From Candidatus Aminicenantota bacterium (GTDB taxonomy: Bacteria; Acidobacteriota; Aminicenantia; Aminicenantales; CALLJL01), in contig JAOAFQ010000183.1 in the NCBI GenBank assembly GCA_026416195.1, forward strand, positions 1 to 63,167: 63,167 nt of DNA. Direction: 5' to 3'. Shown in pieces: positions 17,717 through 27,491 of the stretch. The number at the start of each line of letters is the position of its first letter. The stretch's first letter is position 1. The translations under genes were made by a program, and so were the position numbers. The notes under the pieces are model-generated. The model was not told the DNA's origin. It saw only the letters and a list, made by a program, of their open reading frames with translations, and did no database searches.

Positions 17717-18661
17717 ATGGCTCTTAATGAGAAACAAAATTTCCTGGATACTCTGAGTATTGATTGCTTAGCTGAAATTCTCGCCACTTCTTTTGAAGGA
17801 GTTTTCTTTCTCGATAAAGAAAGAAACATTCTTTTTTGGAACCAGGCGGCCGAAACAATTTCTGGATACACCAACTCTGAAGTGCTTGGACGAAAATGCT
17901 CTGATCGAATTTTGGCGCCGATTGATGATCAAGGTCGAGCTCTTTGCTCTGAATTATGTCCATTGAATGATCTTAAATCTGAAGTTCTTAAAAGAAATTT
18001 AGAATTATATATTCATCATCGAGATGGATATAGATTACCTGTGATCATGAGAATCAGGCCTTTAAAAAATTTAAAAGGAGAAATTATTGGCACGGCCCAC
18101 ATTTTTATCGACATTTCCCCTCGAGTGAGTATGCCACCTCAGGCCGAAGAGCTTAGTCGGCTTGATTTGATCGATCCTCTTACTTCTGTCGGTAATCGAA
18201 CTTTTCTGAGAATTTATCTCCAATCTCGCCTCCAGGAGATGCAAAAATTTAAACTGAGCTTTGGCGTTCTTTATATTGATGTTGACCGTTTGGCCGAAAT
18301 AAATGATTTGCATGGCCGAGTGGCTGGTGATCGTCTCATCGCCGCCATTGCTCGAACTTTACAAAATAATCTGCGTTTCATTGATGTTTTAGGCCGCTGG
18401 AACGATGATGAATTCATGGCTATCATTACTCATGTAGACGAAACTAAACTCGATGTCGTGGCTAATAAATTGCGGCTTTTAGCTCAAAATTCTTTTATCC
18501 TCAGTAACGGGCTTTCTGTCAGCACTTCTGTCTCTATTGGGGCGACGATGGCCAGACGAAGAGATACAATTAAAGATATTGTTGATCGCGCCGAAAAACT
18601 AATGCTTCATAGCAAATGGTTAGGACGTAATCGCGTTTCCTCTCGCCTAACTAGTATTTAA
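17717..18661 (+). CDS. PAS-GGDEF protein with altered active site, likely c-di-GMP sensor
   Basis: This 314-residue protein has a PAS domain (about 15-135, with Cys61, Cys77 and Cys81 near the FlDKERNILFWN-type core) and a GGDEF domain (about 150-314, starting DPLTSVGNR). The signature motif reads N229-D-D-E-F233 instead of GGDEF, so the two glycines that hold the GTP phosphates are replaced. Exactly five residues upstream is R220-F-I-D223, the canonical RxxD inhibitory site that binds c-di-GMP. Diguanylate cyclase activity is therefore doubtful, while product binding is plausible. No transmembrane segment; cytosolic. It is divergent from iorA and has its own promoter, with nothing co-transcribed, since carA has a separate promoter. 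Confidence 0.85.
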   Translation: MALNEKQNFLDTLSIDCLAEILATSFEGVFFLDKERNILFWNQAAETISGYTNSEVLGRKCSDRILAPIDDQGRALCSELCPLNDLKSEVLKRNLELYIHHRDGYRLPVIMRIRPLKNLKGEIIGTAHIFIDISPRVSMPPQAEELSRLDLIDPLTSVGNRTFLRIYLQSRLQEMQKFKLSFGVLYIDVDRLAEINDLHGRVAGDRLIAAIARTLQNNLRFIDVLGRWNDDEFMAIITHVDETKLDVVANKLRLLAQNSFILSNGLSVSTSVSIGATMARRRDTIKDIVDRAEKLMLHSKWLGRNRVSSRLTSI

Positions 18662-18672
18662 CAATCATTCCA

Positions 18673-18705
18673 TTGACTGGAAATTCAAAAAAAATATGCT
18701 AAAAT
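18673..18705 (+). promoter_or_regulatory. Candidate carA promoter giving a leaderless or near-leaderless start
   Basis: TTGACT (18673-18678) and the extended -10 TGCTAAAAT (18697-18705) precede carA. Spacing to TAAAAT is 21 bases, too long for a normal -35, but TTGACT to TATGCT (18695-18700) is 16 bases. Either choice puts the start about 1-6 bases before the ATG at 18713. There is no ribosome site there. Confidence 0.45.
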
Positions 18706-18712
18706 AAACGAA

Positions 18713-19972
18713 ATGTCTAGACCCGCGAACTCTGAACCAAAGCGCGGGGAAAAACTTTTAAAGATAAATCCAAATAATAACTCCTCTTCTTGTAGTCCAA
18801 AAAAGGATAATTCTAACAATCCAATAAAATTGAAGAATCATCGTTCCCCTGCCTTTCTTATTCTTGAAAATGGAGCCGTTTTTGAAGGCTTTTCTTGCGG
18901 CGCCCCTAAGGAAGTTGGCGGCGAAATTGTGTTCAACACCGCTATGACTGGTTATCAGGAAATTCTTACCGATCCTTCCTATCGAGGCCAAATAGTTGTC
19001 ATGACCTATCCCCTTATCGGCAACACTGGGATTAATTTTGAAGACGTTGAATCTCACCGGCCTTGGGTTGAAGGTTTTGTCGTCCGAGAAATGGCTCGTC
19101 GTCCATCCAATTGGCGAGCCAAAGAAAGCCTTCAACTTTATTTAGAAAAACAAGGAATACCAGCGATTGAAGGTATAGACACCCGACAAATTGTCAAGAT
19201 GATCCGCGAGGGTGGGGCTCAGCGGGCTCTCTTGACCACCAATTGTTTTAATTTAGATATGTTACGTCAAAAAGTTAAAGAAATTCCTTCGATTGTTGGC
19301 CTTGATCTGGTGAGTTCAGTTACTTGTCAAGCCCCATATTTTTTCGATGAAGGAGATTACGTTTGGCCTGATGGCTATATCAAAAAAGAAGAAAAAAAAT
19401 TTAAAGTAGTGGTCTTAGATTTTGGAGTCAAGCGCCATATTTTACGACAATTAGTAGCTAATGGAGCTCAAGTTCTTGTCGTTCCCGCTAACACCTCGGC
19501 TGAGACGATTCTTGCTTATAAGCCTGATGGTTTGCTGCTTTCCAACGGACCAGGTGACCCCGAACCTTTATCCTACGCAATTGCCACTATTAAAAATTTG
19601 GTTGGTCGATTGCCTATTTTCGGGATCTGTCTTGGACATCAACTTTTAGCCCTGGCTCTTGGGGGCCAGACTTATAAGCTCAAGTTTGGTCATCATGGAG
19701 CCAATCATCCAGTGAAAAATCTGCTCACCGGGAAAATCGAAATTACCTCCCAGAATCATGGCTTTGCGGTTGCCATCTCCTCCTTACCCTCTCAAGCTAT
19801 ACTTACCCATATCAATCTTAATGATGGTACCGTTGAAGGAATCGATTATCCGGAATTGATGGCCTTTTCTGTCCAATATCATCCTGAAAGTTCACCTGGT
19901 CCCCATGACTCCCGTTATCTCTTTAAGAAATTTTTTGATTTAATGAGTCGATTAAAACCGAGTTATGCCTAA
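18713..19972 (+). CDS. carA: Carbamoyl-phosphate synthase small subunit
   Basis: This protein (419 residues from ATG18713) is the glutaminase subunit that feeds ammonia to CarB for arginine and pyrimidine synthesis. It has the CarA N-terminal domain ([31 protein letters not shown]) and the class I amidotransferase triad Cys306 (GICLGHQ), His390 and Glu392 (YHPESSPGP). The first 45 residues are polar, rich in Asn, Ser and Lys, and have no counterpart in typical CarA, which starts near 'A.L.LEDG'. A TTG at 18830 would give a normal-length protein but also lacks a ribosome site, so the start is undecided. It overlaps carB by 8 bases. Confidence 0.93.
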   Translation: MSRPANSEPKRGEKLLKINPNNNSSSCSPKKDNSNNPIKLKNHRSPAFLILENGAVFEGFSCGAPKEVGGEIVFNTAMTGYQEILTDPSYRGQIVVMTYPLIGNTGINFEDVESHRPWVEGFVVREMARRPSNWRAKESLQLYLEKQGIPAIEGIDTRQIVKMIREGGAQRALLTTNCFNLDMLRQKVKEIPSIVGLDLVSSVTCQAPYFFDEGDYVWPDGYIKKEEKKFKVVVLDFGVKRHILRQLVANGAQVLVVPANTSAETILAYKPDGLLLSNGPGDPEPLSYAIATIKNLVGRLPIFGICLGHQLLALALGGQTYKLKFGHHGANHPVKNLLTGKIEITSQNHGFAVAISSLPSQAILTHINLNDGTVEGIDYPELMAFSVQYHPESSPGPHDSRYLFKKFFDLMSRLKPSYA

Positions 19973-22900
19973 AAGAAAAGACATTGAATCAATTTTGATT
20001 ATTGGTTCAGGACCAATCATTATCGGTCAGGCTTGCGAGTTTGATTATTCTGGGACTCAAGCTTTAAAAGCCCTAAAAGAAGAAGGTTACCGCCTTATTC
20101 TCGTCAATTCTAATCCAGCCACGATTATGACTGATCCTGAATTTGCTGACCGGACATATCTCGAACCTCTAACGGCCGAATATTTACAAAAAATTATTGA
20201 AATAGAAAGACCTCAAGCTTTGCTTGCTACTTTAGGAGGCCAAAAAGCTCTCAACTTAGCGATTGAACTTGAAGAAAGAGGAGTGCTCGAACGTTATCAA
20301 ATTGAGCTTCTGGGAGTTAAGGCCGATTCAATTCGCAAGGCAGAAAACAGAGAATTATTCCGGAAATCAATGGAAAAAATCGGACTTAAAGTGCCGGCCT
20401 CAGGCATTGCCCACAATCTTAAGGAAGCCACCGCGGTCGCTAAAAAGATTGGCTTTCCCCTAGTTATTCGACCATCATTTACCCTTGGTGGAACAGGAGG
20501 CAGCATAATTTATAACTGGGATGATTTCTATCACTTTGTTCCCCTTGCCCTAGCTATTAGTCCAATTTCTCAACTTCTACTTGAGCAATCGATAGCTGGC
20601 TGGAAAGAGTTCGAACTCGAAGTAATGAGAGATAATCAAGATAATGTCGTCATTGTCTGTCCAATTGAAAATCTTGATCCTATGGGGGTTCACACCGGTG
20701 ATTCCATTACCGTAGCCCCGGCTCAAACTCTAACCGATAAAGAATATCAAATCATGAGAGATGCGGCATTGGCCATAATGAGGGAGATAGGAGTGACTTG
20801 TGGTGGTTCCAATATACAGTTCGCCGTCAATCCTGAAAATGGGGAAATGATGGTTATTGAGATGAATCCCCGAGTTTCGCGTTCTTCAGCTTTGGCTTCC
20901 AAAGCCACAGGTTTTCCAATCGCTAAGATTGCTGCTAAACTGGCCGTTGGCTACACCCTAGATGAGCTTCTCAATGACATTACCAAAAAGACACCTGCCT
21001 GTTTTGAACCTACTATTGATTATGTTGTGGTGAAAATTCCACGATTCGCTTTTGAAAAGTTTCCTGAAGAGTCAGGTTCGTTAACAACTCAGATGAAATC
21101 GGTCGGTGAAGCTATGGCTATTGGTCGGACTTTCAAAGAAGCCCTACTTAAAGCGATTCGCTCATTAGAAATCAATCGTTTTGGCTTTGAAAGATTTTTT
21201 GGTTCTTTAAGCGATGAAGCTTTGGAAAATAAACTCCGTCAACCCCACGCCGATCGATTGTGGGCTGTGGCTGAAGCTATGCGCCGGGGGATTAGCTTAG
21301 AGAAAATTGCTAACCTAACCAAAATAGACCCCTTTTTTCTCGTAAATATCCAAGAAATTGTTGAGATGGAAGAAATCATTGAAAAGGCTGGTTTTCAGTC
21401 CCTCGACCCTTGCCTCCTTTCTCAAGCAAAAAAAATGGGCTTCGCTGATCGACGGTTGGCCAATCTCTTAGGCATAAAAGAGGAAGCTGTTCGGGCTCTT
21501 CGCTGGAAAGAAGGTCTGAGACCGGTGTGGAAGGTTGTTGATACCTGCGCGGGCGAATTTGCTTCCGAGACTCCTTATTTTTATTCGACTTATGAAAAAG
21601 AGGATGAGGCTCCTGAAATTAAAGCAACCAAGGCTATTATCTTGGGTTCAGGTCCGAATCGAATTGGCCAAGGAATCGAATTTGATTATTGCTGTGTTCT
21701 TAGTGTGTTAGCTTTAAAAGAGATGGGTTTAAAAGCTATTATGATCAACTCTAACCCAGAAACAGTTTCTACTGATTACGATATTTCTGATCGACTCTAT
21801 TTTGACCCAGTAACGACTGAGGATGTCCTTGAAATTGCCCTTAAGGAAAAGCCATTGGGAGTTATTGTCCAATTTGGCGGTCAAACCCCTTTAAAAATCG
21901 CTAACGACCTGAAAAATTATGGAGTTCCCATCTTAGGCACCTCGCCTGAAGTTATTGATATTAGCGAAAATCGAGAAAAATTTGATATTTTTCTCCAGAA
22001 ACTCGGCTTAATTAGACCGCGAAATGGGACAGCTCGAACCATCAAGGAAGCCCTCAAGGTGGCGGCCAAGATCGGCTATCCAGTGCTCATTCGTCCTTCA
22101 TATGTCCTTGGCGGCAGAGCGATGAAAGTCATCCATTCAGAAGAAGATTTAGAAAAATATCTTCAGTCGATTGCTGAATATATGGAAGAACACCCTTTAT
22201 TGATCGACGAATTTCTTGAAAATGCTGTGGAGGTAGATGTTGATCTTCTGGCTGATGGAAAGGAGGTCTTTATCGGCGGTATCTTAGAGCATATTCAGGA
22301 AGCCGGGATTCACTCGGGCGATGCCACCATGGTTTTGCCTCCTTATTTTTTAGCTGATCGAATTGTTGATGAAATCAAGCGGCAGTCAATTCTTATGGCT
22401 CAAGAACTTGGGGTCATTGGCCTGATGAATATTCAAATGGCCGTAAAGGGAAGCCGAATTTACATTCTCGAAGTCAATCCGAGAGCCTCACGAACCGTCC
22501 CTTTTGTCTCTAAAGTCATCGGTCTTCCGTTAGCTAAAATAGCTACCCATCTCCTCATGGGTAAAAAATTAAGCGAAATGGCTCTCAGACTTGTTAACCA
22601 TGATTTAATTGCAGTTAAAGAGGCTGTCTTCTCTTTCGATAAATTTCATGAAGTTGACCCTGTTTTAGGGCCGGAGATGCGATCCACTGGAGAGTCGATC
22701 GGCCTCGACCGCTATTTCCCCCTGGCCTTTCTTAAAGCTCTGGAAGGCGCTGGCTTTAAACTTCCCTCAAGAGGCCGAATTTTTGTTAGCGTGCCCGATG
22801 AAGATAAGCCTAAAATTTTGCCTCTAGTAGAAAAGCTAGCCAATCTTGGCTTTCGTTTTCTGGCCACTGAAGGAACGGCTCAGTATTTGAATCGTCATGG

Positions 22901-23174
22901 CTTCAAGGCTGAAATTGTCGGCAAAATTTCTTCATCTCGACATAACATTTTAAAAGATATTAAAGAAGGCCGGGTGAACATGATTTTTAACACCCCTAAC
23001 GGCAAGCAGGAAATGGACGATGCTCGGGTAATTCGCCATGTAGCCTTTAGTTATCGGCTTCCTTGTTTCACCACCATTCCTTCGGCCAGTGCTGCCTGTG
23101 CGGCTATTGAATTACAAAGAAAAAAATCGCCTGAAGTCTATTGTCTGCAAAGCCTTTACCAGAAATCGAGCTAA
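19965..23174 (+). CDS. carB: Carbamoyl-phosphate synthase large subunit
   Basis: This 1069-residue protein has the full CarB architecture: two homologous ATP-grasp halves (first from [17 protein letters not shown]; second from [17 protein letters not shown], about residue 565), an oligomerisation domain (about 410-550) and a C-terminal MGS-like allosteric domain (about 935-1069, [19 protein letters not shown]). It makes carbamoyl phosphate from bicarbonate, ammonia and two ATP. The length is normal. The ATG lies inside the end of carA (8-base overlap), which fixes the operon and suggests coupled translation. No terminator was recognised after the stop codon before the glycan operon begins. 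Confidence 0.97.
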   Translation: MPKRKDIESILIIGSGPIIIGQACEFDYSGTQALKALKEEGYRLILVNSNPATIMTDPEFADRTYLEPLTAEYLQKIIEIERPQALLATLGGQKALNLAIELEERGVLERYQIELLGVKADSIRKAENRELFRKSMEKIGLKVPASGIAHNLKEATAVAKKIGFPLVIRPSFTLGGTGGSIIYNWDDFYHFVPLALAISPISQLLLEQSIAGWKEFELEVMRDNQDNVVIVCPIENLDPMGVHTGDSITVAPAQTLTDKEYQIMRDAALAIMREIGVTCGGSNIQFAVNPENGEMMVIEMNPRVSRSSALASKATGFPIAKIAAKLAVGYTLDELLNDITKKTPACFEPTIDYVVVKIPRFAFEKFPEESGSLTTQMKSVGEAMAIGRTFKEALLKAIRSLEINRFGFERFFGSLSDEALENKLRQPHADRLWAVAEAMRRGISLEKIANLTKIDPFFLVNIQEIVEMEEIIEKAGFQSLDPCLLSQAKKMGFADRRLANLLGIKEEAVRALRWKEGLRPVWKVVDTCAGEFASETPYFYSTYEKEDEAPEIKATKAIILGSGPNRIGQGIEFDYCCVLSVLALKEMGLKAIMINSNPETVSTDYDISDRLYFDPVTTEDVLEIALKEKPLGVIVQFGGQTPLKIANDLKNYGVPILGTSPEVIDISENREKFDIFLQKLGLIRPRNGTARTIKEALKVAAKIGYPVLIRPSYVLGGRAMKVIHSEEDLEKYLQSIAEYMEEHPLLIDEFLENAVEVDVDLLADGKEVFIGGILEHIQEAGIHSGDATMVLPPYFLADRIVDEIKRQSILMAQELGVIGLMNIQMAVKGSRIYILEVNPRASRTVPFVSKVIGLPLAKIATHLLMGKKLSEMALRLVNHDLIAVKEAVFSFDKFHEVDPVLGPEMRSTGESIGLDRYFPLAFLKALEGAGFKLPSRGRIFVSVPDEDKPKILPLVEKLANLGFRFLATEGTAQYLNRHGFKAEIVGKISSSRHNILKDIKEGRVNMIFNTPNGKQEMDDARVIRHVAFSYRLPCFTTIPSASAACAAIELQRKKSPEVYCLQSLYQKSS

Positions 23175-23230
23175 ATTAGACGACCTTAAACTCTTTAAGT
23201 AAACGAAAAGGTCTCCATTAGATTAACCCC

Positions 23231-23260
23231 TTGAAGTTAGTCCATATTTTAAGTTAAGAT
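23231..23260 (+). promoter_or_regulatory. Candidate promoter of the envelope-glycan operon
   Basis: TTGAAG (23231-23236), an 18-base spacer and TAAGAT (23255-23260) stand just before the GT2 gene; the start would be near 23267. Both hexamers match four of six consensus positions. Confidence 0.4.
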
Positions 23261-23283
23261 TAATCGCTATTAAGTTTCTCAGA

Positions 23284-23976
23284 ATGAAAAAAATAGCCAT
23301 TATTCCTGCTTTTAATGAAGAAAGAAATATCGAAGGAGTCATTCTATCTCTACGTCAATACCAGCCTGACTTTGACATTGTCGTTATCAATGATGGCTCC
23401 ACAGATGAAACTTCAACTATTGCCAGAAAAACAGGCCAAGCTGTCATCATTGATTTGCCGGCTAATGTGGGTATTGGTGGGGCGGTTCAAACTGGCTTCC
23501 TTTATAGCCTTAGAAAAAATTACGATCTAGCTATCCAAATTGATGGTGATGGCCAGCATGAAGCATCTGAAATTCAAAAAATTATTGAACCTATTTTAAC
23601 TAATCAGGCTGATATGGTCATTGGTTCGCGGTTTTTGCTCCCTTCTAAATACCGGAGTACTTGGCTGCGGCGATTAGGAATAAAAATTTTCTCTCTGCTT
23701 AACCTGATTTTTCTTGGGGAAAAGTTTACCGATAGCACCTCGGGTTTTCGAGCCTTTAACCGCCGAGCTATAGAAATTTTAAGTCGTGAATATCCTGATG
23801 ATTTCCCAGAACCAGAAGCCATTTTTCTTTTGAAAAAAAAAGGGCTTCGAATTGTTGAAGTTCCGGTCTCGATGAAGATTAGACAATCTGGAAAATCATC
23901 ACTCACCTTTTTCAGATCCATTTATTACATGATTAAAGTCCTCCTCGCTATTTCTGTCTCAATGCTCAGAAAATAA
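23284..23976 (+). CDS. Family 2 glycosyltransferase (polyprenyl-phosphate sugar synthase type)
   Basis: This 230-residue GT-A enzyme begins KKIAIIPAFNEERNIEGVI and has VVINDGSTDET, an IDGDGQHEASEI metal-binding DxD motif and the MVIGSRFL motif, the pattern of dolichyl-phosphate mannose synthase and ArnC/DPM-like enzymes. Such enzymes load a sugar onto undecaprenyl or dolichyl phosphate at the inner face of the membrane. No C-terminal transmembrane pair is visible; membrane contact may come from the DUF2304 protein encoded next (15 bases downstream). First gene of an eight-gene plus-strand cluster ending at 31102. The sugar cannot be predicted. Confidence 0.88.
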   Translation: MKKIAIIPAFNEERNIEGVILSLRQYQPDFDIVVINDGSTDETSTIARKTGQAVIIDLPANVGIGGAVQTGFLYSLRKNYDLAIQIDGDGQHEASEIQKIIEPILTNQADMVIGSRFLLPSKYRSTWLRRLGIKIFSLLNLIFLGEKFTDSTSGFRAFNRRAIEILSREYPDDFPEPEAIFLLKKKGLRIVEVPVSMKIRQSGKSSLTFFRSIYYMIKVLLAISVSMLRK

Positions 23977-23991
23977 ATAAGGAGAATAATA

Positions 23992-24360
23992 ATGAATGAA
24001 ATTGATATAATTAGAATTCAAATTCTAGCCATTTTGGGCAGCCTAGGCTTAATAATTTTTATAATTAATCTCATTAGAAAAAAAAGATTAAGGGAAGAAT
24101 TTTCAATTCTTTGGCTATTGACTGCAGTTATTTTCCTTTTCATTTCCATTTTTCGTCGGTTATTAGACAAGTTTTCTTATCTCATTGGAATCGAATATCC
24201 ACCAGCTGCTCTCTTCCTTATTTTAATTCTTGGTCTGACTCTGGTTAGTATTCATTTTTCGGTGGCTATCTCCGAGCTTAAAGAAACAAATAAAAGATTG
24301 CTTCAGGAAATCGGTCTAATTAAGGCCGAACTAGAAGAAAAATGGCGGAGGGAAAAGTGA
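23992..24360 (+). CDS. Small membrane protein, DUF2304 family
   Basis: This 122-residue protein has three predicted transmembrane helices (about 9-27, 38-54 and 70-92) and a C-terminal charged helix (about 93-122) that could form a coiled coil. The layout and the LREEFSILWLLTAVIF segment fit DUF2304, a family that often follows GT2 genes in glycan clusters. It may recruit or anchor the neighbouring soluble GT2. The AAGGAG ribosome site precedes ATG 23992; the end overlaps the start of the small EamA-type gene. Role inferred from context only. Confidence 0.8.
   Translation: MNEIDIIRIQILAILGSLGLIIFIINLIRKKRLREEFSILWLLTAVIFLFISIFRRLLDKFSYLIGIEYPPAALFLILILGLTLVSIHFSVAISELKETNKRLLQEIGLIKAELEEKWRREK
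24347..24352 (+). promoter_or_regulatory. Ribosome binding site deciding the GTG start at 24357
   Basis: GGAGGG lies 4 bases before GTG 24357, which forms a GTGA overlap with the DUF2304 stop codon. The upstream ATG at 24342 would have no ribosome site. Confidence 0.5.
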
Positions 24361-24710
24361 AAGCGGCACCTCTTTTTTCTTTGGCCATTCTCCTTTGGTC
24401 GGCATCTCAGATTTTAATAAAAATTGGTTTAATTAAACTTGCTAACACACCATTTGGGTACAGATTCTTTGTTCAAGCTTTTACCTCTGTCTATGTTCTG
24501 CTTGGACTCTTTCTATCCGGCCTAGGTGTTTTTTGTTGGTTAATGATTCTTTCCCGTTATGACTTGGCCTTCTCCAATCTCCTCGTTTGCCTAACTTACG
24601 TGTTGATCATGATTTTCTCATTTTTCTTTCTCCATGAGCCCTTTTCCCTACCTAAAATTATCGGCGCTGGTTTAATTATTGCCGGTGTTTTTTTTGTTCT
24701 TAAGGGTTGA
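24357..24710 (+). CDS. Half-size EamA/SMR-type transporter (ArnE-like flippase)
   Basis: This protein of 117 residues (122 if ATG 24342 is used) has four predicted transmembrane helices, the size and pattern of SMR/EamA half-transporters, with the AxxLLxWSASQILIKIGL opening helix and the final GAGLIIAGVFFVLKG. The ArnE/ArnF subunits that flip aminoarabinosyl-undecaprenyl phosphate belong here. In this cluster it would move a lipid-linked sugar to the periplasmic face. Only one such gene is present, so a homodimer is likely. The GTG start is preferred because GGAGGG precedes it and it gives a 4-base overlap with DUF2304. Confidence 0.72.
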   Translation: MKAAPLFSLAILLWSASQILIKIGLIKLANTPFGYRFFVQAFTSVYVLLGLFLSGLGVFCWLMILSRYDLAFSNLLVCLTYVLIMIFSFFFLHEPFSLPKIIGAGLIIAGVFFVLKG

Positions 24711-24717
24711 AAATTTT

Positions 24718-25794
24718 ATGGGCTGGATTTTTTATGATGAGCCTCTATCGACTCAATGGGATGAATTAGTTAAGAGGACTCCTCAAGCTCGATTTGTTCA
24801 TCTTATCGGTTTTAAAAAAGTCGTCGAGAAAGTTTATCATTTAAAACCATGCTATTTATCTTATATTGACAAAGGGGAGATTTTTGGCCTCTTTCCCTCT
24901 TTCTTCCATCAAAGTTTTTTTTTCGGGAAGAAAATAATTTCTCAGCCCTTTTGCGAATATGGAGGAGTGCTCTTTCATCCCGAAGTTTCGCTTGAGAAGA
25001 AGTTGGTGATGATCCAGGAGTTTTGCCTAACGATCAAAAAAATCCTTAATTTAAAAAGTATTTCAGCTTTAGAAATGCGACATCCCTTGGATATTCTGGA
25101 GAATAAGGTCGAGATTTTTAAAAGCCAGAAGCTATTCTTTCGCAGTTGGCTCAAAATAGAAGCACCGGAGGTTTTTTGGAAGAAACTTGATCCTAAGGAA
25201 AGAAATATTATCCGCAAAGCTCAAGCTTATGATTTAAAAGTCGAAATCATTAGCGACGACGAAAATCTTAAGGAAAAATTTTATCCCCTCTATCTTCGAA
25301 CCATGAAAAGGTTGGGGAGTCCAGCTCACCCCTTCATCTATTTTCTTTCACTTTTTCAATGCCTAAAAGATTATATCAGAATTTTTATCATCAGCTTTAA
25401 AGGACGGCCTGTAGCCGGACTAATCGCCTGGACGGTTGGTCAAACAAGTCATGTGACTGACCTAGTTTCAGATGAAAGGTTCTTCTGGGTTAAACCTAAT
25501 GATTTGGCTATTTGGGAATTTTTGAATTGGGCTTATTACCAAGGGGTAAAGATTTTTGATTTTGGCCCAATTAGATACCGAGGGCAAGAAATTTTTAAAA
25601 AGAAGTGGCTGATGACCATAGAAGATTATTATTATGTTTATTTATTTAAAGAAGCAAAGAAGATGGCCAAAGCCAAAAATATTTTTTCCGATTCACTGGT
25701 TATTTCTTTGGGTTCTTTTCTTTGGAAAACTTTTATGCCCTTGACTTTGAATGCTTGGGTTGGCCAATATATGCGTCGGCAAATAGCTTTATAA
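24718..25794 (+). CDS. FemAB-related GNAT-fold acyltransferase
   Basis: This protein of 358 residues (from ATG 24718) has two GNAT-like lobes. The second carries the pattern KERNIIRKAQAYDLKVEI, VAGLIAWTVG and KIFDFGPIRYRGQEIFKKKW, matching FemAB-system proteins seen in exopolysaccharide and exosortase loci. FemAB enzymes use aminoacyl-tRNA or acyl-CoA to add groups to peptidoglycan or glycans. The frame could open at a TTG at 24679, but that would overlap the flippase gene; ATG 24718 lies 7 bases after its stop with AAGGG just upstream. It is followed at once by a methyltransferase. Substrate unknown. Confidence 0.75.
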   Translation: MGWIFYDEPLSTQWDELVKRTPQARFVHLIGFKKVVEKVYHLKPCYLSYIDKGEIFGLFPSFFHQSFFFGKKIISQPFCEYGGVLFHPEVSLEKKLVMIQEFCLTIKKILNLKSISALEMRHPLDILENKVEIFKSQKLFFRSWLKIEAPEVFWKKLDPKERNIIRKAQAYDLKVEIISDDENLKEKFYPLYLRTMKRLGSPAHPFIYFLSLFQCLKDYIRIFIISFKGRPVAGLIAWTVGQTSHVTDLVSDERFFWVKPNDLAIWEFLNWAYYQGVKIFDFGPIRYRGQEIFKKKWLMTIEDYYYVYLFKEAKKMAKAKNIFSDSLVISLGSFLWKTFMPLTLNAWVGQYMRRQIAL

Positions 25795-26613
25795 ATGGAG
25801 GAAAAACTTCTTCATCGGCTTCGCTGTCCAAGCTGTTATCATCCTCTTTATTATGATGGCCAGATTTTATCCTGTTCAGCCTGCCAACAATCTTATCTTT
25901 TTTATAAGAATATTCCCCTTCTTTCAAAGCAGGCCAGGATTGATCGAGATTGGGAAAGATTTTTTAATGGGCAAGTCAAACAAAAGGGTGATACCATTGC
26001 AGCTAATAGCTACCTTAACGAGCATCACTTCTATCTTCTCCAACAGGCAGTACTTGAGATGGTTGGCCCGGTTAAAAACATGAATATTATCGATATTGGC
26101 TGTGGAACTGGCCATTTCTCAGCTTCTCTAGCGAAAGAGAACTTGTTAGTTGGTCTTGATCTTTCTCTCCAAATGTTAATGGCGGCTGAAGCCAAAGGTT
26201 TTTATCCGATTCAAGCTTCGGCTTTGGAACTCCCCCTGGCTGAAAATTCTTTTGATTTAGTTTTAGCTAATAGCATTATTCAATGTATCCACGAAATCGA
26301 AAATTTCTTGGCTGGTTTGGTCCGTCTTTGCCTTCCTGGTGGCCGAATCATCATTAGCGCTTTCAATTGTCAGAACTTTTTCTTTAAAACTTTTCGTCAG
26401 CTTAAAAGAAATCAAAGCCCTCGTTTATTTCTTTATCCTTTAGGAAAAATCGTCCCAACCTTGGCCAAATTTGGGGCAAGACCCTCCAGAATTACTTTGC
26501 TTTTTTATCCCTTTAAATTAAGAAAAAAAATCCTAGATTTTAAATTTTTCGAAAAAGCTTTCCTTTTAGTGGCTTCATCTTTTGTTCTGGAAGCAAGAAA
26601 ATCAAATGCCTAG
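25795..26613 (+). CDS. SAM-dependent methyltransferase with N-terminal zinc ribbon
   Basis: This 272-residue protein begins with a Trm112-like ribbon (RCPSCYHPL, SCSACQQSY; four cysteines) and continues with a class I Rossmann methyltransferase: IDIGCGTGHFSASL (motif I), GLDLS (motif II) and LPLAENSFDLVLANSIIQ (motif IV). The start follows the previous stop codon with no gap. Zinc-ribbon methyltransferases of this type occur in glycan and lipid loci as well as in rRNA modification; the cluster argues for a sugar or lipid-linked intermediate. The target atom cannot be told. Confidence 0.82.
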   Translation: MEEKLLHRLRCPSCYHPLYYDGQILSCSACQQSYLFYKNIPLLSKQARIDRDWERFFNGQVKQKGDTIAANSYLNEHHFYLLQQAVLEMVGPVKNMNIIDIGCGTGHFSASLAKENLLVGLDLSLQMLMAAEAKGFYPIQASALELPLAENSFDLVLANSIIQCIHEIENFLAGLVRLCLPGGRIIISAFNCQNFFFKTFRQLKRNQSPRLFLYPLGKIVPTLAKFGARPSRITLLFYPFKLRKKILDFKFFEKAFLLVASSFVLEARKSNA

Positions 26614-26628
26614 GTCATAAAAGCCTTG

Positions 26629-27465
26629 ATGAATAAAGTCGAGGGTCTAAATATTCTGACCTTTGATGTTGAGGAATGGTATCAGGCTAATTATCCTAGG
26701 ATAAAAGTGGAGCAAGATAATTTGGAAGATGAATTTCTTGAGAAAAATGTTCAAAAAATCCTGGATCTTTGTCGTCTCTTTCAAGTTAAAGCAACCTTTT
26801 TTATTTTGGGCCTCACGGCTGAAAAATATCCTAACCTCGTCCCTTTAATCAAAAATTCTGGTCATGAAATTGCCTGTCACGGTTATCGCCATTGTCTTAT
26901 TTATAAGCTCACTCCCCTTGAGTTTGAAAACGAATTGAAGAAAGCTTTAACCATCCTTGAGAGACAAACTGGGGAGAAAATAATCGGCTTTCGCGCCCCT
27001 TCCTGGTCCGTGACCAAGGAGATGACCTGGTTTTTTCGGCTTTTAAAAAATTATAATTTCCTCTATGACTCCAGCCTTTTTCCTTTCAAAACATTTCTCT
27101 ATGGTGAAAAAAACCTGGAAGCTAAACCCTTTTGGATGGAGGGGCTACTCGAACTTCCGCCATCGACTCTAACTTTTTTTCGCTTTAAAATTCCTTTTTC
27201 CGGAGGATTCTATTTCCGGGTAATGCCTTATTGGCTGATTAAAAAGGGGATAAAAAAACTCAATTCTCAAGGTATTCCAGCTATCGTCTATCTCCATCCG
27301 AGGGAAATCGATCCACAATCTCCTCGTCTGCCCTTTCCTTTAAAGGAAAGAATAATTCACTATGCCGGCTTAAAAGAAACCTTAACTAAACTCAAGAAAC
27401 TCCTTAAAAATTTCCGCTTTACCTCGATTAAGGAATATTTCCAGCTTCGTAGCTTTGACAAATAA
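26629..27465 (+). CDS. Polysaccharide deacetylase (NodB fold)
   Basis: This protein of 278 residues has the NodB signature: LTFDVEEWY (Asp13), the zinc pair His84/His88 in ACHGYRHC, and GFRAPSWS, followed by a C-terminal part typical of the deacetylases in PEP-CTERM/exosortase polysaccharide loci (ending GYFYRVMPYWL-like, then PAIVYLHPREIDPQSPR). It removes N-acetyl groups from a glycan or, as ArnD does, from a lipid-linked sugar. ATG 26629 is chosen over the in-frame TTG at 26626. No exosortase is present in this window, so a role within the local cluster is favoured over the exosortase pathway. Cytosolic by lack of a signal peptide. Confidence 0.85.
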   Translation: MNKVEGLNILTFDVEEWYQANYPRIKVEQDNLEDEFLEKNVQKILDLCRLFQVKATFFILGLTAEKYPNLVPLIKNSGHEIACHGYRHCLIYKLTPLEFENELKKALTILERQTGEKIIGFRAPSWSVTKEMTWFFRLLKNYNFLYDSSLFPFKTFLYGEKNLEAKPFWMEGLLELPPSTLTFFRFKIPFSGGFYFRVMPYWLIKKGIKKLNSQGIPAIVYLHPREIDPQSPRLPFPLKERIIHYAGLKETLTKLKKLLKNFRFTSIKEYFQLRSFDK

Positions 27466-27491
27466 AGTGGCTTCCACTAAAATCTCGGCGA

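Noticed and set aside
23175-23283. Terminator between carB and the GT2 gene
   Set aside because: No stem with U-tract could be drawn; read-through from carB into the glycan operon remains possible.
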